Below, in pieces: positions 25,848-33,396 of a DNA stretch of 64,000 nucleotides. Each line of letters opens with the position of its first letter. Within the stretch, counting starts at the first letter, position 1. The DNA comes from Chitinophaga sancti (GTDB taxonomy: Bacteria > Bacteroidota > Bacteroidia > Chitinophagales > Chitinophagaceae): positions 5,208,001 to 5,272,000 of the forward strand of contig NZ_CP139972.1 of assembly GCF_034424315.1 (NCBI RefSeq), in the 5' to 3' direction. Under the pieces are notes generated by a model. It worked only from the letters and a program-made list of their open reading frames with translations, had not been told where the DNA came from and did no database searches. The translations under genes were made by a program, and so were the position numbers.

Positions 25848-27053
25848 ATGCAAACAGCACAAAATGCTGGTGTTTCATTGTCGAAAGTCCGTACAACCAT
25901 AGCGGAATTCGTCGCCTTTACCTTTATTGGATACTTCACAATCGGTCTTGCACTGGCAGTATTGCCGTACTTTATCTATCACGACCTGGGCTTTAGTACA
26001 ATGACTGCAGGCGTAGTCATCAGTCTTCAATACATTACCACCTTCCTGTTCAGGGGTTATGCCGGTGGCATCGTCGATAAAAAAGGGCCAAAACCCGCTG
26101 TATTAATGGGCATGATCGGCTTTGCAGTAAGTGGTGCCCTCCTGGTCATCGCTTATTTATGCAAGGGTATTCCTGTACTCAGCCTTTCCCTGCTGATCAT
26201 TACCCGGCTGACCACCGGTTTTGCTGAAGGAATGATCGGGGCAAGCCCAATCAACTGGGCCATCCTGGCGGTGGGCGATGAGCATACCAGCAAGGCCATT
26301 TCTTATAATGGTATTGGTAGCTATGGCGCACTGGCTGTAGGTGCTCCTTTGGGTGCTATACTCCACCACAATTTCGGCATGAGTGCCATGGCTGGCCTGA
26401 TCATGATCTGTGGTGTTATCGGATATTATTATGCAAAAGGCAAAACTCCGCTGAAATCTACTTCTACCGCTCCAAGACAAGCCTTTATGGATGTCTTTAA
26501 AATAATAACTCCCTTTGGTGTATGCCTGGCACTGGGCGGTTTGGGCTTTGGTACGATCTCCACCTTTATCACCCTGTATTATTCCCGGCTGGGATGGCAG
26601 GGGGCTGTAATGTGTCTCTCTATATTCAGTATCAGCTTTATCCTGGGCCGCTTGTTCTTCGAAGATTATATCAACAGGTATGGTGGTATGAAGACAGCGA
26701 TCTTTTGCCTGCTGACAGAATCCATAGGTTTAGCCATTCTCTGGCAGGCATATAGCCCGCATATCGCATTAGCAGGCGCCGGTATTGCAGGCTTTGGATT
26801 TTCACTGGTATTCCCTGCATTGGGCGTAGAAGCCGTGAAATTAGTACCAGCTTCCAATAAAGGAGCTGCCTTGGGTGGCTATGGCGTGTTCATCGATCTT
26901 TCACTAGGTATTACCGGGCCACTGGTAGGCCTTGTGGAAAGCACTTTTGGCATGGGGCATATCTTTATGTTCAGCATGGTCATGGTGTTCACCGGGTTTA
27001 TAATTGCCATACTCATAAATAACTGGCAGCGCAAAGGCGAAATGGTCGCGTAA
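25848..27053 (+). CDS. MFS transporter
   Basis: The 401-residue membrane protein has about 12 hydrophobic helices and MFS signatures: YAGGIVDKKGPKPAVLMG after helix 2, RLTTGFAEGMIGASPINWAI, and LGRLFFEDYINRYGGMKTAI after helix 8. It resembles the YhhS/YfcJ group of putative efflux proteins. The ATG at 25848 is used; the open frame begins two codons earlier at a TTG. It is divergent from the AraC regulator and ends at a strong hairpin. Substrate unknown. Confidence 0.9.
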   Translation: MQTAQNAGVSLSKVRTTIAEFVAFTFIGYFTIGLALAVLPYFIYHDLGFSTMTAGVVISLQYITTFLFRGYAGGIVDKKGPKPAVLMGMIGFAVSGALLVIAYLCKGIPVLSLSLLIITRLTTGFAEGMIGASPINWAILAVGDEHTSKAISYNGIGSYGALAVGAPLGAILHHNFGMSAMAGLIMICGVIGYYYAKGKTPLKSTSTAPRQAFMDVFKIITPFGVCLALGGLGFGTISTFITLYYSRLGWQGAVMCLSIFSISFILGRLFFEDYINRYGGMKTAIFCLLTESIGLAILWQAYSPHIALAGAGIAGFGFSLVFPALGVEAVKLVPASNKGAALGGYGVFIDLSLGITGPLVGLVESTFGMGHIFMFSMVMVFTGFIIAILINNWQRKGEMVA

Positions 27054-27075
27054 CATTTTGAATTTAACTGAACCG

Positions 27076-27118
27076 CAAGGGATTAAAGTGATTTTGGGAA
27101 AATCGCTTTAATCCCTTG
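27076..27118 (+). terminator. Long hairpin after the MFS gene
   Basis: The arms 27076-27095 and 27099-27118 pair over 20 positions with a single G/T step and a GGG loop. No T-run follows directly, but the A/T-rich inner part and its place 22 bp past the stop suggest a terminator or a transcript-end stabiliser. Confidence 0.7.
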
Positions 27119-27207
27119 TGGCATTTAAGACTAGTGATACCTCAATAACAAGGCTGAGCCCGGAATGATCCGTACATAAGCCGTAGATATCCCGCCTCCT
27201 AAAAGAT

Positions 27208-27262
27208 GCGGGTTATAGGCGGCTTATAGGCGGGATATAGGCGGGTTATCTGCGGGTTATCT
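27208..27262. repeat. Tandem repeat, five copies of an 11-bp unit
   Basis: The units start at 27208, 27219, 27230, 27241 and 27252. They read GCGGGTTATAG, GCGGCTTATAG, GCGGGATATAG, GCGGGTTATCT and GCGGGTTATCT. The period of 11 bp is close to one turn of DNA. A complementary TATCCCGCC lies just upstream at 27189-27197. Confidence 0.85.
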
Positions 27263-27489
27263 CCCTTTTTGAATAGACGAGGGTCTAGTCCTATTATAGG
27301 TTTACACTTTGGTTAATTAATCCTCTTTGAAGTTTACAATGTTTGACTTCAATCCTGTTATCAGGTTACAGCTACCTTTTTTGTGGACCCGAAGCACTAT
27401 GCTGCGACAAAAGGCTCTTCTTCAGCAAGCAGGGAACAAACTATTACACGACCGCGAAATGACTGTGCGCTAAATCGCGGATAAATGCC

Positions 27490-27497
27490 CACCTTTG
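27490..27497 (+). promoter_or_regulatory. -7 box (CACCTTTG) 4 bp before hemW
   Basis: Seven of eight positions match TAnnTTTG, and only four bases (CAGA) separate it from the hemW ATG. The same four-base spacing is seen at 12726 and 31867. Confidence 0.45.
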
Positions 27498-27501
27498 CAG
27501 A

Positions 27502-28626
27502 ATGGCGGGTATTTATTTGCATATTCCTTTTTGTAAGCAGGCTTGTTACTATTGCAATTTTCATTTCTCCACTTCTCTGGCGCAGCAGCCAGCAATTGTG
27601 ACAGCACTGTTAAAGGAGATTGAGATCCGGAAAGATTATCTGTCTGGTGCCCCAATCAATACTATCTATTTTGGCGGTGGTACACCGAGTTTATTACCCG
27701 AAAAGGACCTGCTTCGATTACTGGAAGCCATCCACAGGAATTTTACTGTGAATACAGGTGCGGAAGTCACGCTGGAAGCGAATCCGGATGATCTTTCGCC
27801 TGATAAACTGCAGATGCTGCAAAAGGCAGGTGTGAACAGGCTGAGTATCGGTATTCAGTCATTTCATGAGGAGGATCTGAAATGGATGCATAGAGCGCAT
27901 AATGCCCTGCAGGCTAAAGATAGTATTCTACATGCGCAGGATGCGGGCTTTGAGAATATAACAATTGACCTGATATACGGTGGCCCCACGCTAACAGATG
28001 CCGGCTGGGAGTATAATGTGCAGCAGGCATTAGAATTAGGCGTACCGCATCTTTCCTGTTATGCCTTGACGGTGGAACCGGGTACTGCGCTGGATCATTT
28101 TATTAAAAAGAAGAAGATGCCTGCGGTAGATGCTGATAAAGCTGCACGACATTTTGAGCAGTTATTGAAATGGACAGGAGATGCCGGGTATGAGCAATAT
28201 GAGATTTCGAATTTTGCGTTAACAGGATGGCATTCAAGGCATAACAGCAGTTACTGGCAGGGTGCTTCTTACCTGGGATTAGGTCCGTCTGCCCATAGTT
28301 TTGATACACAGTCCAGGCAGTGGAATGTGGCGAATAATGCGCTGTATATAAAGAGCCTGGAGAAGGGGGAATTAAATTTCGGGCGGGAAGAGTTGACACC
28401 GGTGATGATGTTAAACGAATACCTGATGACGGCTTTAAGAACTTCGGCAGGGTGTGATCTGGCAGTAGTGGCAGAGAGGTTCGGGAATGATAAAAAAGAA
28501 AAAATACTAAAAGAAAGCACAAAGTATTTGCAGAAAGGCTGGATGCGGCAGGAAGGGGAGAAGCTAATATTAACGCCCGAAGGAAGGCTTTTTGCAGATG
28601 GTATCGCCTCCGGGCTATTCTTTTAA
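27502..28626 (+). CDS. hemW: Radical SAM heme chaperone HemW
   Basis: HemW is a radical SAM protein related to oxygen-independent coproporphyrinogen oxidase; it binds heme and is thought to deliver it to respiratory enzymes. The 374-residue protein begins MAGIYLHIPFCKQACYYCNF with the cluster cysteines 11, 15 and 18, followed by YFGGGTPSLL, EANPDDL and LSIGIQSFHEEDL. The HNxxYW feature is present in RHNSSYWQG. The extra cysteine of true HemN (CxxxCxxCxC) is replaced by Phe, as in HemW. Confidence 0.93.
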   Translation: MAGIYLHIPFCKQACYYCNFHFSTSLAQQPAIVTALLKEIEIRKDYLSGAPINTIYFGGGTPSLLPEKDLLRLLEAIHRNFTVNTGAEVTLEANPDDLSPDKLQMLQKAGVNRLSIGIQSFHEEDLKWMHRAHNALQAKDSILHAQDAGFENITIDLIYGGPTLTDAGWEYNVQQALELGVPHLSCYALTVEPGTALDHFIKKKKMPAVDADKAARHFEQLLKWTGDAGYEQYEISNFALTGWHSRHNSSYWQGASYLGLGPSAHSFDTQSRQWNVANNALYIKSLEKGELNFGREELTPVMMLNEYLMTALRTSAGCDLAVVAERFGNDKKEKILKESTKYLQKGWMRQEGEKLILTPEGRLFADGIASGLFF

Positions 28627-28631
28627 AAGAA

Positions 28632-28654
28632 CGCCCCCCACAGGGTGGGGGGCG
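28632..28654 (-). terminator. GC-rich hairpin between hemW and galM
   Basis: CGCCCCCCAC (28632-28641) pairs exactly with GTGGGGGGCG (28645-28654) around AGG. The minus-strand side is followed by TTCTTTTAAAA, so it serves galM best; it may also end hemW. Confidence 0.8.
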
Positions 28655-28662
28655 GAAAAGAT

Positions 28663-29844
28663 TTATTTCACTCCAAATTTGTAAATACACTCAGAAGTAT
28701 AAGTCTCACCTGGTTTCAGCACCACACTTGGGAAACCTGGCTTGTTTGGAGAATCAGGATAATGCTGTGTTTCCAGCGCAAATGCTTCGCGATGGCCATA
28801 AGTCTTACCATCCTTACCCTTATCTGTACCATCCAGGAAATTACCACCATAGAACTGGATACCCGGCTCAGTTGTCCATACTTCTAAAGTACGGCCACTT
28901 TTAGGCTCTTCTACTTTCGCTGCCAGAGACAGTTCATTACCCTTCTTATTCAGCACATAGTTATGATCATAACCTTTACCAAATTTCAGCTGCTCAAAAT
29001 CAGCGTCTACTCTCTCACCAATCTTGGTAGGTGTAGTGAAATCCATTGGTGTACCTTTCACTGCTTCTAACTTACCGGTAGTGATCAGCGTACTGTCTAC
29101 AGGTGTAAATTTATCAGCATTGATCATCATGATGTGATCATTGATAGTACCATTACCAGCACCTGCCAGGTTAAAGAAAGAGTGGTTAGTTAAGTTAACA
29201 ACTGTTGCTTTATCTGTGGTCGCTGAATAATCAATTTTCAGTTCATTGCTGTCAGTCAGTGTATAGGTAAGCGTTACAGCCAGGTTACCAGGATAACCTT
29301 CTTCACCATCTTTTGACAGGTAGTGCAGTTTCAGTGTGTTAGGCGCTGTTTGTTCAGCATCCCATACCACATCATTGAAACCCTTTTTACCACCATGCAA
29401 ATGGTTCTGACCATTGTTGGTAGCCAGTGTATATTCCTTACCGTCCAGTTTAAATTTACCCTTCGCAATACGGTTGCCATAGCGGCCTACGATCCCACCA
29501 TAGTATCTTTCTTTGGTAGTCACATAGCGGGAGATATTGTCATATCCCAGTTCCACGTCTTCCAGCTTACCCGATTTATCAGGAGCCAGCAGGCTTACGA
29601 TTTTAGCGCCATAGTTTGTAATGGCAACCTGCACATTACCTTTACTTTTCAGGTAATACAATTTTGTCTGTTTACCGTCTACTGTGCTGTCAAAAGGGGC
29701 AGCGGGTATCTTCCCTTCGATTGAAAGGCTGTCTTGAGTGGTCTGCATACTGTCTACTGAATTATTATTGGATTTTGTACCTGACTGGCAGGCGCTTAAG
29801 CTAACAGCGGCTGCCACCGTGAGTAGTGGAATAATGTTTTTCAT
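28663..29844 (-). CDS. Aldose 1-epimerase, exported lipoprotein form
   Basis: Aldose 1-epimerase (mutarotase) interconverts alpha and beta anomers of sugars. The 393-residue product has a lipoprotein signal (MKNIIPLLTVAAAVSLSAC) and the catalytic motifs NNGQNHLHGGKKGFNDVVWD (first His), NLTNHSFFNLAG (second His), EPGIQFYGGNFLDG, and FALETQHYPDSPN (catalytic Glu). The lipoprotein signal places it outside the cytoplasm, as with many Bacteroidota carbohydrate enzymes. The ATG at 29844 is chosen for its signal peptide. Confidence 0.93.
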   Translation of the reverse strand: MKNIIPLLTVAAAVSLSACQSGTKSNNNSVDSMQTTQDSLSIEGKIPAAPFDSTVDGKQTKLYYLKSKGNVQVAITNYGAKIVSLLAPDKSGKLEDVELGYDNISRYVTTKERYYGGIVGRYGNRIAKGKFKLDGKEYTLATNNGQNHLHGGKKGFNDVVWDAEQTAPNTLKLHYLSKDGEEGYPGNLAVTLTYTLTDSNELKIDYSATTDKATVVNLTNHSFFNLAGAGNGTINDHIMMINADKFTPVDSTLITTGKLEAVKGTPMDFTTPTKIGERVDADFEQLKFGKGYDHNYVLNKKGNELSLAAKVEEPKSGRTLEVWTTEPGIQFYGGNFLDGTDKGKDGKTYGHREAFALETQHYPDSPNKPGFPSVVLKPGETYTSECIYKFGVK

Positions 29845-29907
29845 GCATTGGAAGTTATAAGGGTACAATATACGCTTTTCTGAATTACGAGGTATTTACT
29901 CATGGCG

Positions 29908-29944
29908 AAAAAAAAGCGTTTACCTACGGTAAACGCTTTTTTTT
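29908..29944. terminator. Bidirectional terminator hairpin
   Basis: The arms 29908-29924 and 29928-29944 are exact reverse complements over 17 bp with a TAC loop; both outer ends are runs of A or T. It lies after the deoxyhypusine-synthase-like gene on the minus strand. Confidence 0.88.
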
Positions 29945-30000
29945 CGGGGATGTGGCCTGCGGCCGGCAAGCACCCGGATGCCTTTTTGCTTTCGTAGTAA

Positions 30001-30975
30001 TTACCAACCCAGCAAATATGAGAATATCAGCGGAGCTACAATCGTAGCATCAGATTCCACGATAAATTTCGGTGTATTGATATCCAGTTTACCCCATGTA
30101 ATCTTCTCATTAGGTACAGCACCTGAGTAAGAACCATAAGAGGTAGTAGAATCAGAGATCTGGCAGAAATAGCCCCAGAATGGAACATCATGCCATTCCA
30201 GATCCTGGTACATCATTGGCACCACGCAGATCGGGAAGTCACCCGCGATACCACCACCAATCTGGAAGAAGCCAACGCCTTTACCACCAGAATTGTGTTT
30301 GTACCAGTCTGCCAGCCAGATCATGTATTCGATACCACTCTTCATGGTAGAAGGCTTCAGTTCGCCCTTAATACAGTAAGAAGCGAAGATATTACCCATA
30401 GTGCTATCTTCCCATCCTGGTACTACGATAGGAATATTCTTTTCAGCAGCAGCGAGCATCCAGCTATGCTTCGGATCGATCTCGTAATGTTCTTTCATCA
30501 CACCACTCAGCAGCAGCTTGTACATATATTCGTGTGGGAAATAGCGCTCACCTTTATCTTCTGCGTCTTTCCAGATCTTGTAGATATGTTCCTGGATACG
30601 GCGGAAAGCTTCTTCTTCAGGAATACAGGTATCAGTTACACGGTTAAAGCCATCCTGCAGCAAATCCCACTCTTCCTGAGGGCTCAGGTCACGGTAGTGA
30701 GGTACTCTCTTGTAGTGAGTATGAGCAACGAGGTTCATGATATCTTCTTCCAGATTCGCCCCGGTGCAGGAGATGATGTCCACTTTCCCCTGACGGATCA
30801 TTTCCGCGAAGGAGATACCCAACTCGGCGGTGCTCATTGCACCCGCCAGAGATACCAGCATTTTGCCCCCTTCCAGTAAGTGAGCTTCATATCCTTTAGC
30901 AGCATCCACCAGTGCAGCCGCATTAAAGTGGCGATAGTGATGCTGGATAAATTGAGAAATTGGACCTTTGTTCAT
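30001..30975 (-). CDS. Deoxyhypusine synthase family protein
   Basis: Deoxyhypusine synthase transfers the aminobutyl group of spermidine to a lysine of eIF5A in eukaryotes and archaea; related bacterial enzymes act in polyamine metabolism, for instance making homospermidine. The 324-residue protein has the NAD-site pattern (GAMSTAELGISFAEMIRQGK, ISCTGANLEEDIMNLVAH) and the active-site lysine in KITWGKLD (Lys296). Other family parts are VPGWEDSTMGNIFASY and GVGFFQIGGGIAGDFPICVV. No eIF5A-like partner is in the window. A -7 box lies 39 bp upstream. Confidence 0.9.
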   Translation of the reverse strand: MNKGPISQFIQHHYRHFNAAALVDAAKGYEAHLLEGGKMLVSLAGAMSTAELGISFAEMIRQGKVDIISCTGANLEEDIMNLVAHTHYKRVPHYRDLSPQEEWDLLQDGFNRVTDTCIPEEEAFRRIQEHIYKIWKDAEDKGERYFPHEYMYKLLLSGVMKEHYEIDPKHSWMLAAAEKNIPIVVPGWEDSTMGNIFASYCIKGELKPSTMKSGIEYMIWLADWYKHNSGGKGVGFFQIGGGIAGDFPICVVPMMYQDLEWHDVPFWGYFCQISDSTTSYGSYSGAVPNEKITWGKLDINTPKFIVESDATIVAPLIFSYLLGW

Positions 30976-31014
30976 TTCCGTTGTTGAATAAGTTTAAATC
31001 TTGAAACAGAAGGG

Positions 31015-31022
31015 CAAAGGTA
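31015..31022 (-). promoter_or_regulatory. -7 box (TACCTTTG) for the deoxyhypusine-synthase-like gene
   Basis: The minus strand reads TACCTTTG, a full consensus match, 39 bp before the ATG at 30975. Confidence 0.55.
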
Positions 31023-31038
31023 AGGAATGCCAATAAAA

Positions 31039-31065
31039 AAACCGGGGCAATAAATACCCCGGTTT
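31039..31065 (-). terminator. Intrinsic terminator after the 31106-31627 gene
   Basis: AAACCGGGG (31039-31047) pairs with CCCCGGTTT (31057-31065). On the minus strand a T-run follows. It lies 40 bp past the gene's stop. Confidence 0.85.
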
Positions 31066-31105
31066 CCAAAAATTAACAATAGTCTTCTCTAACTTAAAAA
31101 GCAAC

Positions 31106-31627
31106 TTAGGCCTTCTTCATGCGTTGGTGTACGCTCAGGTCGCCGTTTGCACTTGCTTTGATCACCTTCCAGGTATTGCTACCTTCCAGTGTTACATAAT
31201 ACGCTGTAGCTCCCTCAATCTGGAACTCCACTACCCAGCGGATAGCTTCGTTAGGATAACGCTGCGCCAGCTTTGTAGATACCGCCAGTGGCAGGTTTAC
31301 AACGTCCACATAACGACGCGTAGCCAGCAAATGGCCCTCTCCATCAAAGTAAGCGGTAATGTTATGCTCATTCAGCGTGAAACGCGCCATAAAGGTCTTG
31401 TTGTCATCGCTATACCATTTGATGCCGGAAGCTCCGGTAAACTCTTTCTCCATTGCAGTCTTTAGTGTGCTGGAAGCTTCAAGCTCCTTGGCACCTGTAC
31501 CAGCAAAGGAATAAACCGAGGTAAATACAGCTATTGCTACCAGGAGCAACAGCTTTTTGAAACGGCCAAAAGGCCTTACACCCACAGGTGCAATGTGGTT
31601 ACTGATTTTTGAACTGAATTGTTTCAT
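31106..31627 (-). CDS. Secreted protein of unknown function, possibly PepSY-like
   Basis: The 173-residue product has a positively charged N-terminus, a hydrophobic signal segment (KLLLLVAIAVFTSVYSFAG), and a mature part of about 125 residues with strands such as ASGIKWYSDDNKTFMARFTL, HNITAYFDGEGHLLATRRYV and GATAYYVTLEGSNTWKVIKA. The layout of a helix followed by repeated strands recalls PepSY-like secreted proteins common in Bacteroidota. Family assignment is tentative. A -7 box lies 26 bp upstream. Confidence 0.7.
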   Translation of the reverse strand: MKQFSSKISNHIAPVGVRPFGRFKKLLLLVAIAVFTSVYSFAGTGAKELEASSTLKTAMEKEFTGASGIKWYSDDNKTFMARFTLNEHNITAYFDGEGHLLATRRYVDVVNLPLAVSTKLAQRYPNEAIRWVVEFQIEGATAYYVTLEGSNTWKVIKASANGDLSVHQRMKKA

Positions 31628-31653
31628 GGCGGAAACTTTTTTGTTTGATGAAT

Positions 31654-31661
31654 CAAAGGTA
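31654..31661 (-). promoter_or_regulatory. -7 box (TACCTTTG) for the 31106-31627 gene
   Basis: A full consensus match on the minus strand, 26 bp before the ATG at 31627. CTTG at 31683-31686, 21 bp further upstream, is a near match to the -33 TTTG. Confidence 0.55.
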
Positions 31662-31866
31662 CGTGCTTCCAGGTAGGTAGGTCAAGGCTTTTGTTACAAG
31701 TGGAGACCCACTGGATAAGATGTGCGCAATCTCCTGTAATAATGGGGCTATACTCCTTTTCCGGACACGATATACAAGCTTTACCACTGAAGAGTTGCAC
31801 TGGATGAAGGAAAGTTGCAGGCTCCTACGTTAAGCTTTTGTTAAACTGGACAAGGAAAATAAAATC

Positions 31867-31874
31867 TATCTTCG
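31867..31874 (+). promoter_or_regulatory. -7 box (TATCTTCG) 4 bp before the acpH start
   Basis: Seven of eight positions match TAnnTTTG; four bases (CTAT) separate it from the ATG at 31879. Confidence 0.4.
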
Positions 31875-31878
31875 CTAT

Positions 31879-32475
31879 ATGAATTTTCTCGCCCATGCAT
31901 ATTTATCATATCACCAGCCTTCTATCACTATTGGCAATATGATTGCCGATTTCGTGAAAGGAAAGCACTGGCAGGATTATGATGCCGGTATTCAAAAGGG
32001 CATTCGATTACACAGGCTCATTGATGCTTTCACCGATACACATCCCGCTACACTGGAAGCCAAGAGAATCTTTCAGCCGGGTTGTGGTAAATACAGCGCC
32101 GTATTCATCGACATCGCCTACGACCATTTCCTCGCCAATGATGCAACCCGTTTTCCGGACGATAGTCTGGCCACCTTTGCACAGGAAGTATACACGTCGC
32201 TGCAGCAACACCATCAAATATTACCACCGGGTTTCCAGGAAATATTCAGATACATGAAGGAACAAAACTGGTTGTATGGCTATCGCCTGAATGATGGTAT
32301 GTACAAGACCTTCAGTGGTATTGTCAGAAGAAGCCGTTATCTCGATGTTTCTGCCGATGTACCCTTTGCCGCTTTCGAAGAAAATTACGATGCGCTCTCT
32401 GCCAGCTATCAGACTTTTTTCCCTGACCTTGTCACCTTTGTGCAAAATGTACCAGGCGATCTCACATCTCTATAA
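31879..32475 (+). CDS. Acyl carrier protein phosphodiesterase (AcpH/DUF479 family)
   Basis: AcpH removes the phosphopantetheine arm from acyl carrier protein. The 198-residue protein carries the family pattern MNFLAHAYLSY, GNMIADFVKGKHW, GIRLHRLIDAFTDTHP, and YDHFLANDATRFPD, with the HD-type metal ligands His and Asp in the first three blocks. Length is typical. It precedes a DUF2911 gene by 52 bp on the same strand. True ACP hydrolysis by Bacteroidota members is family inference. Confidence 0.88.
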   Translation: MNFLAHAYLSYHQPSITIGNMIADFVKGKHWQDYDAGIQKGIRLHRLIDAFTDTHPATLEAKRIFQPGCGKYSAVFIDIAYDHFLANDATRFPDDSLATFAQEVYTSLQQHHQILPPGFQEIFRYMKEQNWLYGYRLNDGMYKTFSGIVRRSRYLDVSADVPFAAFEENYDALSASYQTFFPDLVTFVQNVPGDLTSL

Positions 32476-32527
32476 CTTTAGTCGTAGGTTTGTGCAACTA
32501 TATTTTTTGAACAATTAAGACCTATTA

Positions 32528-33121
32528 ATGAAGCAAGTATTCATCGCCGCATTGATTACCCTGTTTGGCTGCAGTGCTGTGTTTGCACAGGACAAGAAGT
32601 TACCACCACTGGATTCCAGCCCTATGGATATGGCGTATTACCCTGTAATGTATCCTTACGTTGTAAAAGTTAAAGGAGAACCCGGTACACTCGTTGCACG
32701 TGTAATCTATAGCCGGCCACAGAAGAAAGGAAGAAAGATCTTTGGTGACCTGGAACCATATGGAGAACTCTATCGCCTTGGTGCCAACGAAGCAACAGAA
32801 GTGGAATTCTACCGCCCGGTGTCAATCGGAGGCAAACTGGTGCCTAAAGGCCGCTATACCATGTATGCCATTCCGAACGAAACTAAGTGGACCATCATCA
32901 TCAACAGGGATACGGATGTTTGGGGCGCATTCAAATACAGTGAATCAAAAGATGTGGTGAGAACAGAGATACCTGTAACCAAAATGGATACGCCGGTAGA
33001 ACCTTTTACCATGGTATTTGAAAAAGCTGATCATGGTGCAAACCTGATCATTGCATGGGATGTAGTAAGTGTGAGCCTGCCCGTGAAGTTTAGTAATACA
33101 ACAGCTCCTGTTAAAAAATAA
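32528..33121 (+). CDS. DUF2911 secreted protein
   Basis: The 197-residue product has a signal peptide (MKQVFIAALITLFGCSAVFA) and the DUF2911 core: VKGEPGTLVARVIYSRPQKK, GELYRLGANEATEVEFYRPV, and KGRYTMYAIPNETKWTIIIN with a conserved Trp-Gly (DTDVWGAF). DUF2911 proteins are beta-rich and of unknown function. A hairpin of the intergenic repeat family starts 3 bp after the stop codon. Confidence 0.88.
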   Translation: MKQVFIAALITLFGCSAVFAQDKKLPPLDSSPMDMAYYPVMYPYVVKVKGEPGTLVARVIYSRPQKKGRKIFGDLEPYGELYRLGANEATEVEFYRPVSIGGKLVPKGRYTMYAIPNETKWTIIINRDTDVWGAFKYSESKDVVRTEIPVTKMDTPVEPFTMVFEKADHGANLIIAWDVVSVSLPVKFSNTTAPVKK

Positions 33122-33123
33122 AA

Positions 33124-33292
33124 GGCGGTAAGAATACCGCCCACGAATTTTAACCATATCCTATGAAAAACCTGTTCCAAAATTAGCCTGAAATACCGCG
33201 GGAATACTACGGTATCAGCCCAACGTGAGAAAATAGTTCGTGAACGTAGCGAATTCAGCCGTGTAGCTCCCTCAGAAAAGCTATTTTTGACT
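33124..33292 (+). repeat. Intergenic repeat element, copy A
   Basis: The element begins with the hairpin GGCGGTAAGAATACCGCC (33124-33141). The conserved core follows at 33148-33173: AACCATATC, CTATG, AAAAACCT. After 56 variable bases comes AAAATAGTTCGTGAACG (33230-33246). Copy C has the same hairpin, the same core and AAAATAGTTCGT at exactly the same distance. A later part (GTAGCT at 33263, then TTTTTGA) resembles copy B. The core reads ATG AAA AAC CTG but stops after 7 codons, so it does not look like a gene. The ends are my estimate. Confidence 0.8.
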
Positions 33293-33332
33293 ACAACTAC
33301 TTTCATTATACGTAGTTCTACGCATTTTGCCG

Positions 33333-33363
33333 TTTGTGGGATGTACGGAGGATCGTACCTTTG
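33333..33363 (+). promoter_or_regulatory. Full promoter TTTG-19-TACCTTTG for the cystathionine gamma-synthase gene
   Basis: The -33 element TTTG is at 33333-33336 and the -7 element TACCTTTG at 33356-33363, with 19 bp between, as expected for the Bacteroidota primary sigma factor. The start codon is 33 bp further on. Confidence 0.7.
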
Positions 33364-33396
33364 GTCCTTTCCTAATAATCACTAAATCTTACAGGC

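Larger units (their letters stand above)
27054..27501. other. Gene-free stretch between the MFS gene and hemW
   Basis: These 448 bp hold the MFS terminator hairpin (27076-27118), a five-copy 11-bp tandem repeat (27208-27262) and the hemW -7 box (27490-27497). I see no ORF worth calling. The remainder is AT-rich and has no other strong structure. Confidence 0.6.

Noticed and set aside
27208..27262. Tandem repeat considered as a CRISPR array
   Set aside because: Units are only 11 bp, with no spacers and no cas genes nearby.
33124..33292. Repeat family considered as an insertion sequence
   Set aside because: No transposase frame, no terminal inverted repeats and no clear target duplications could be seen.
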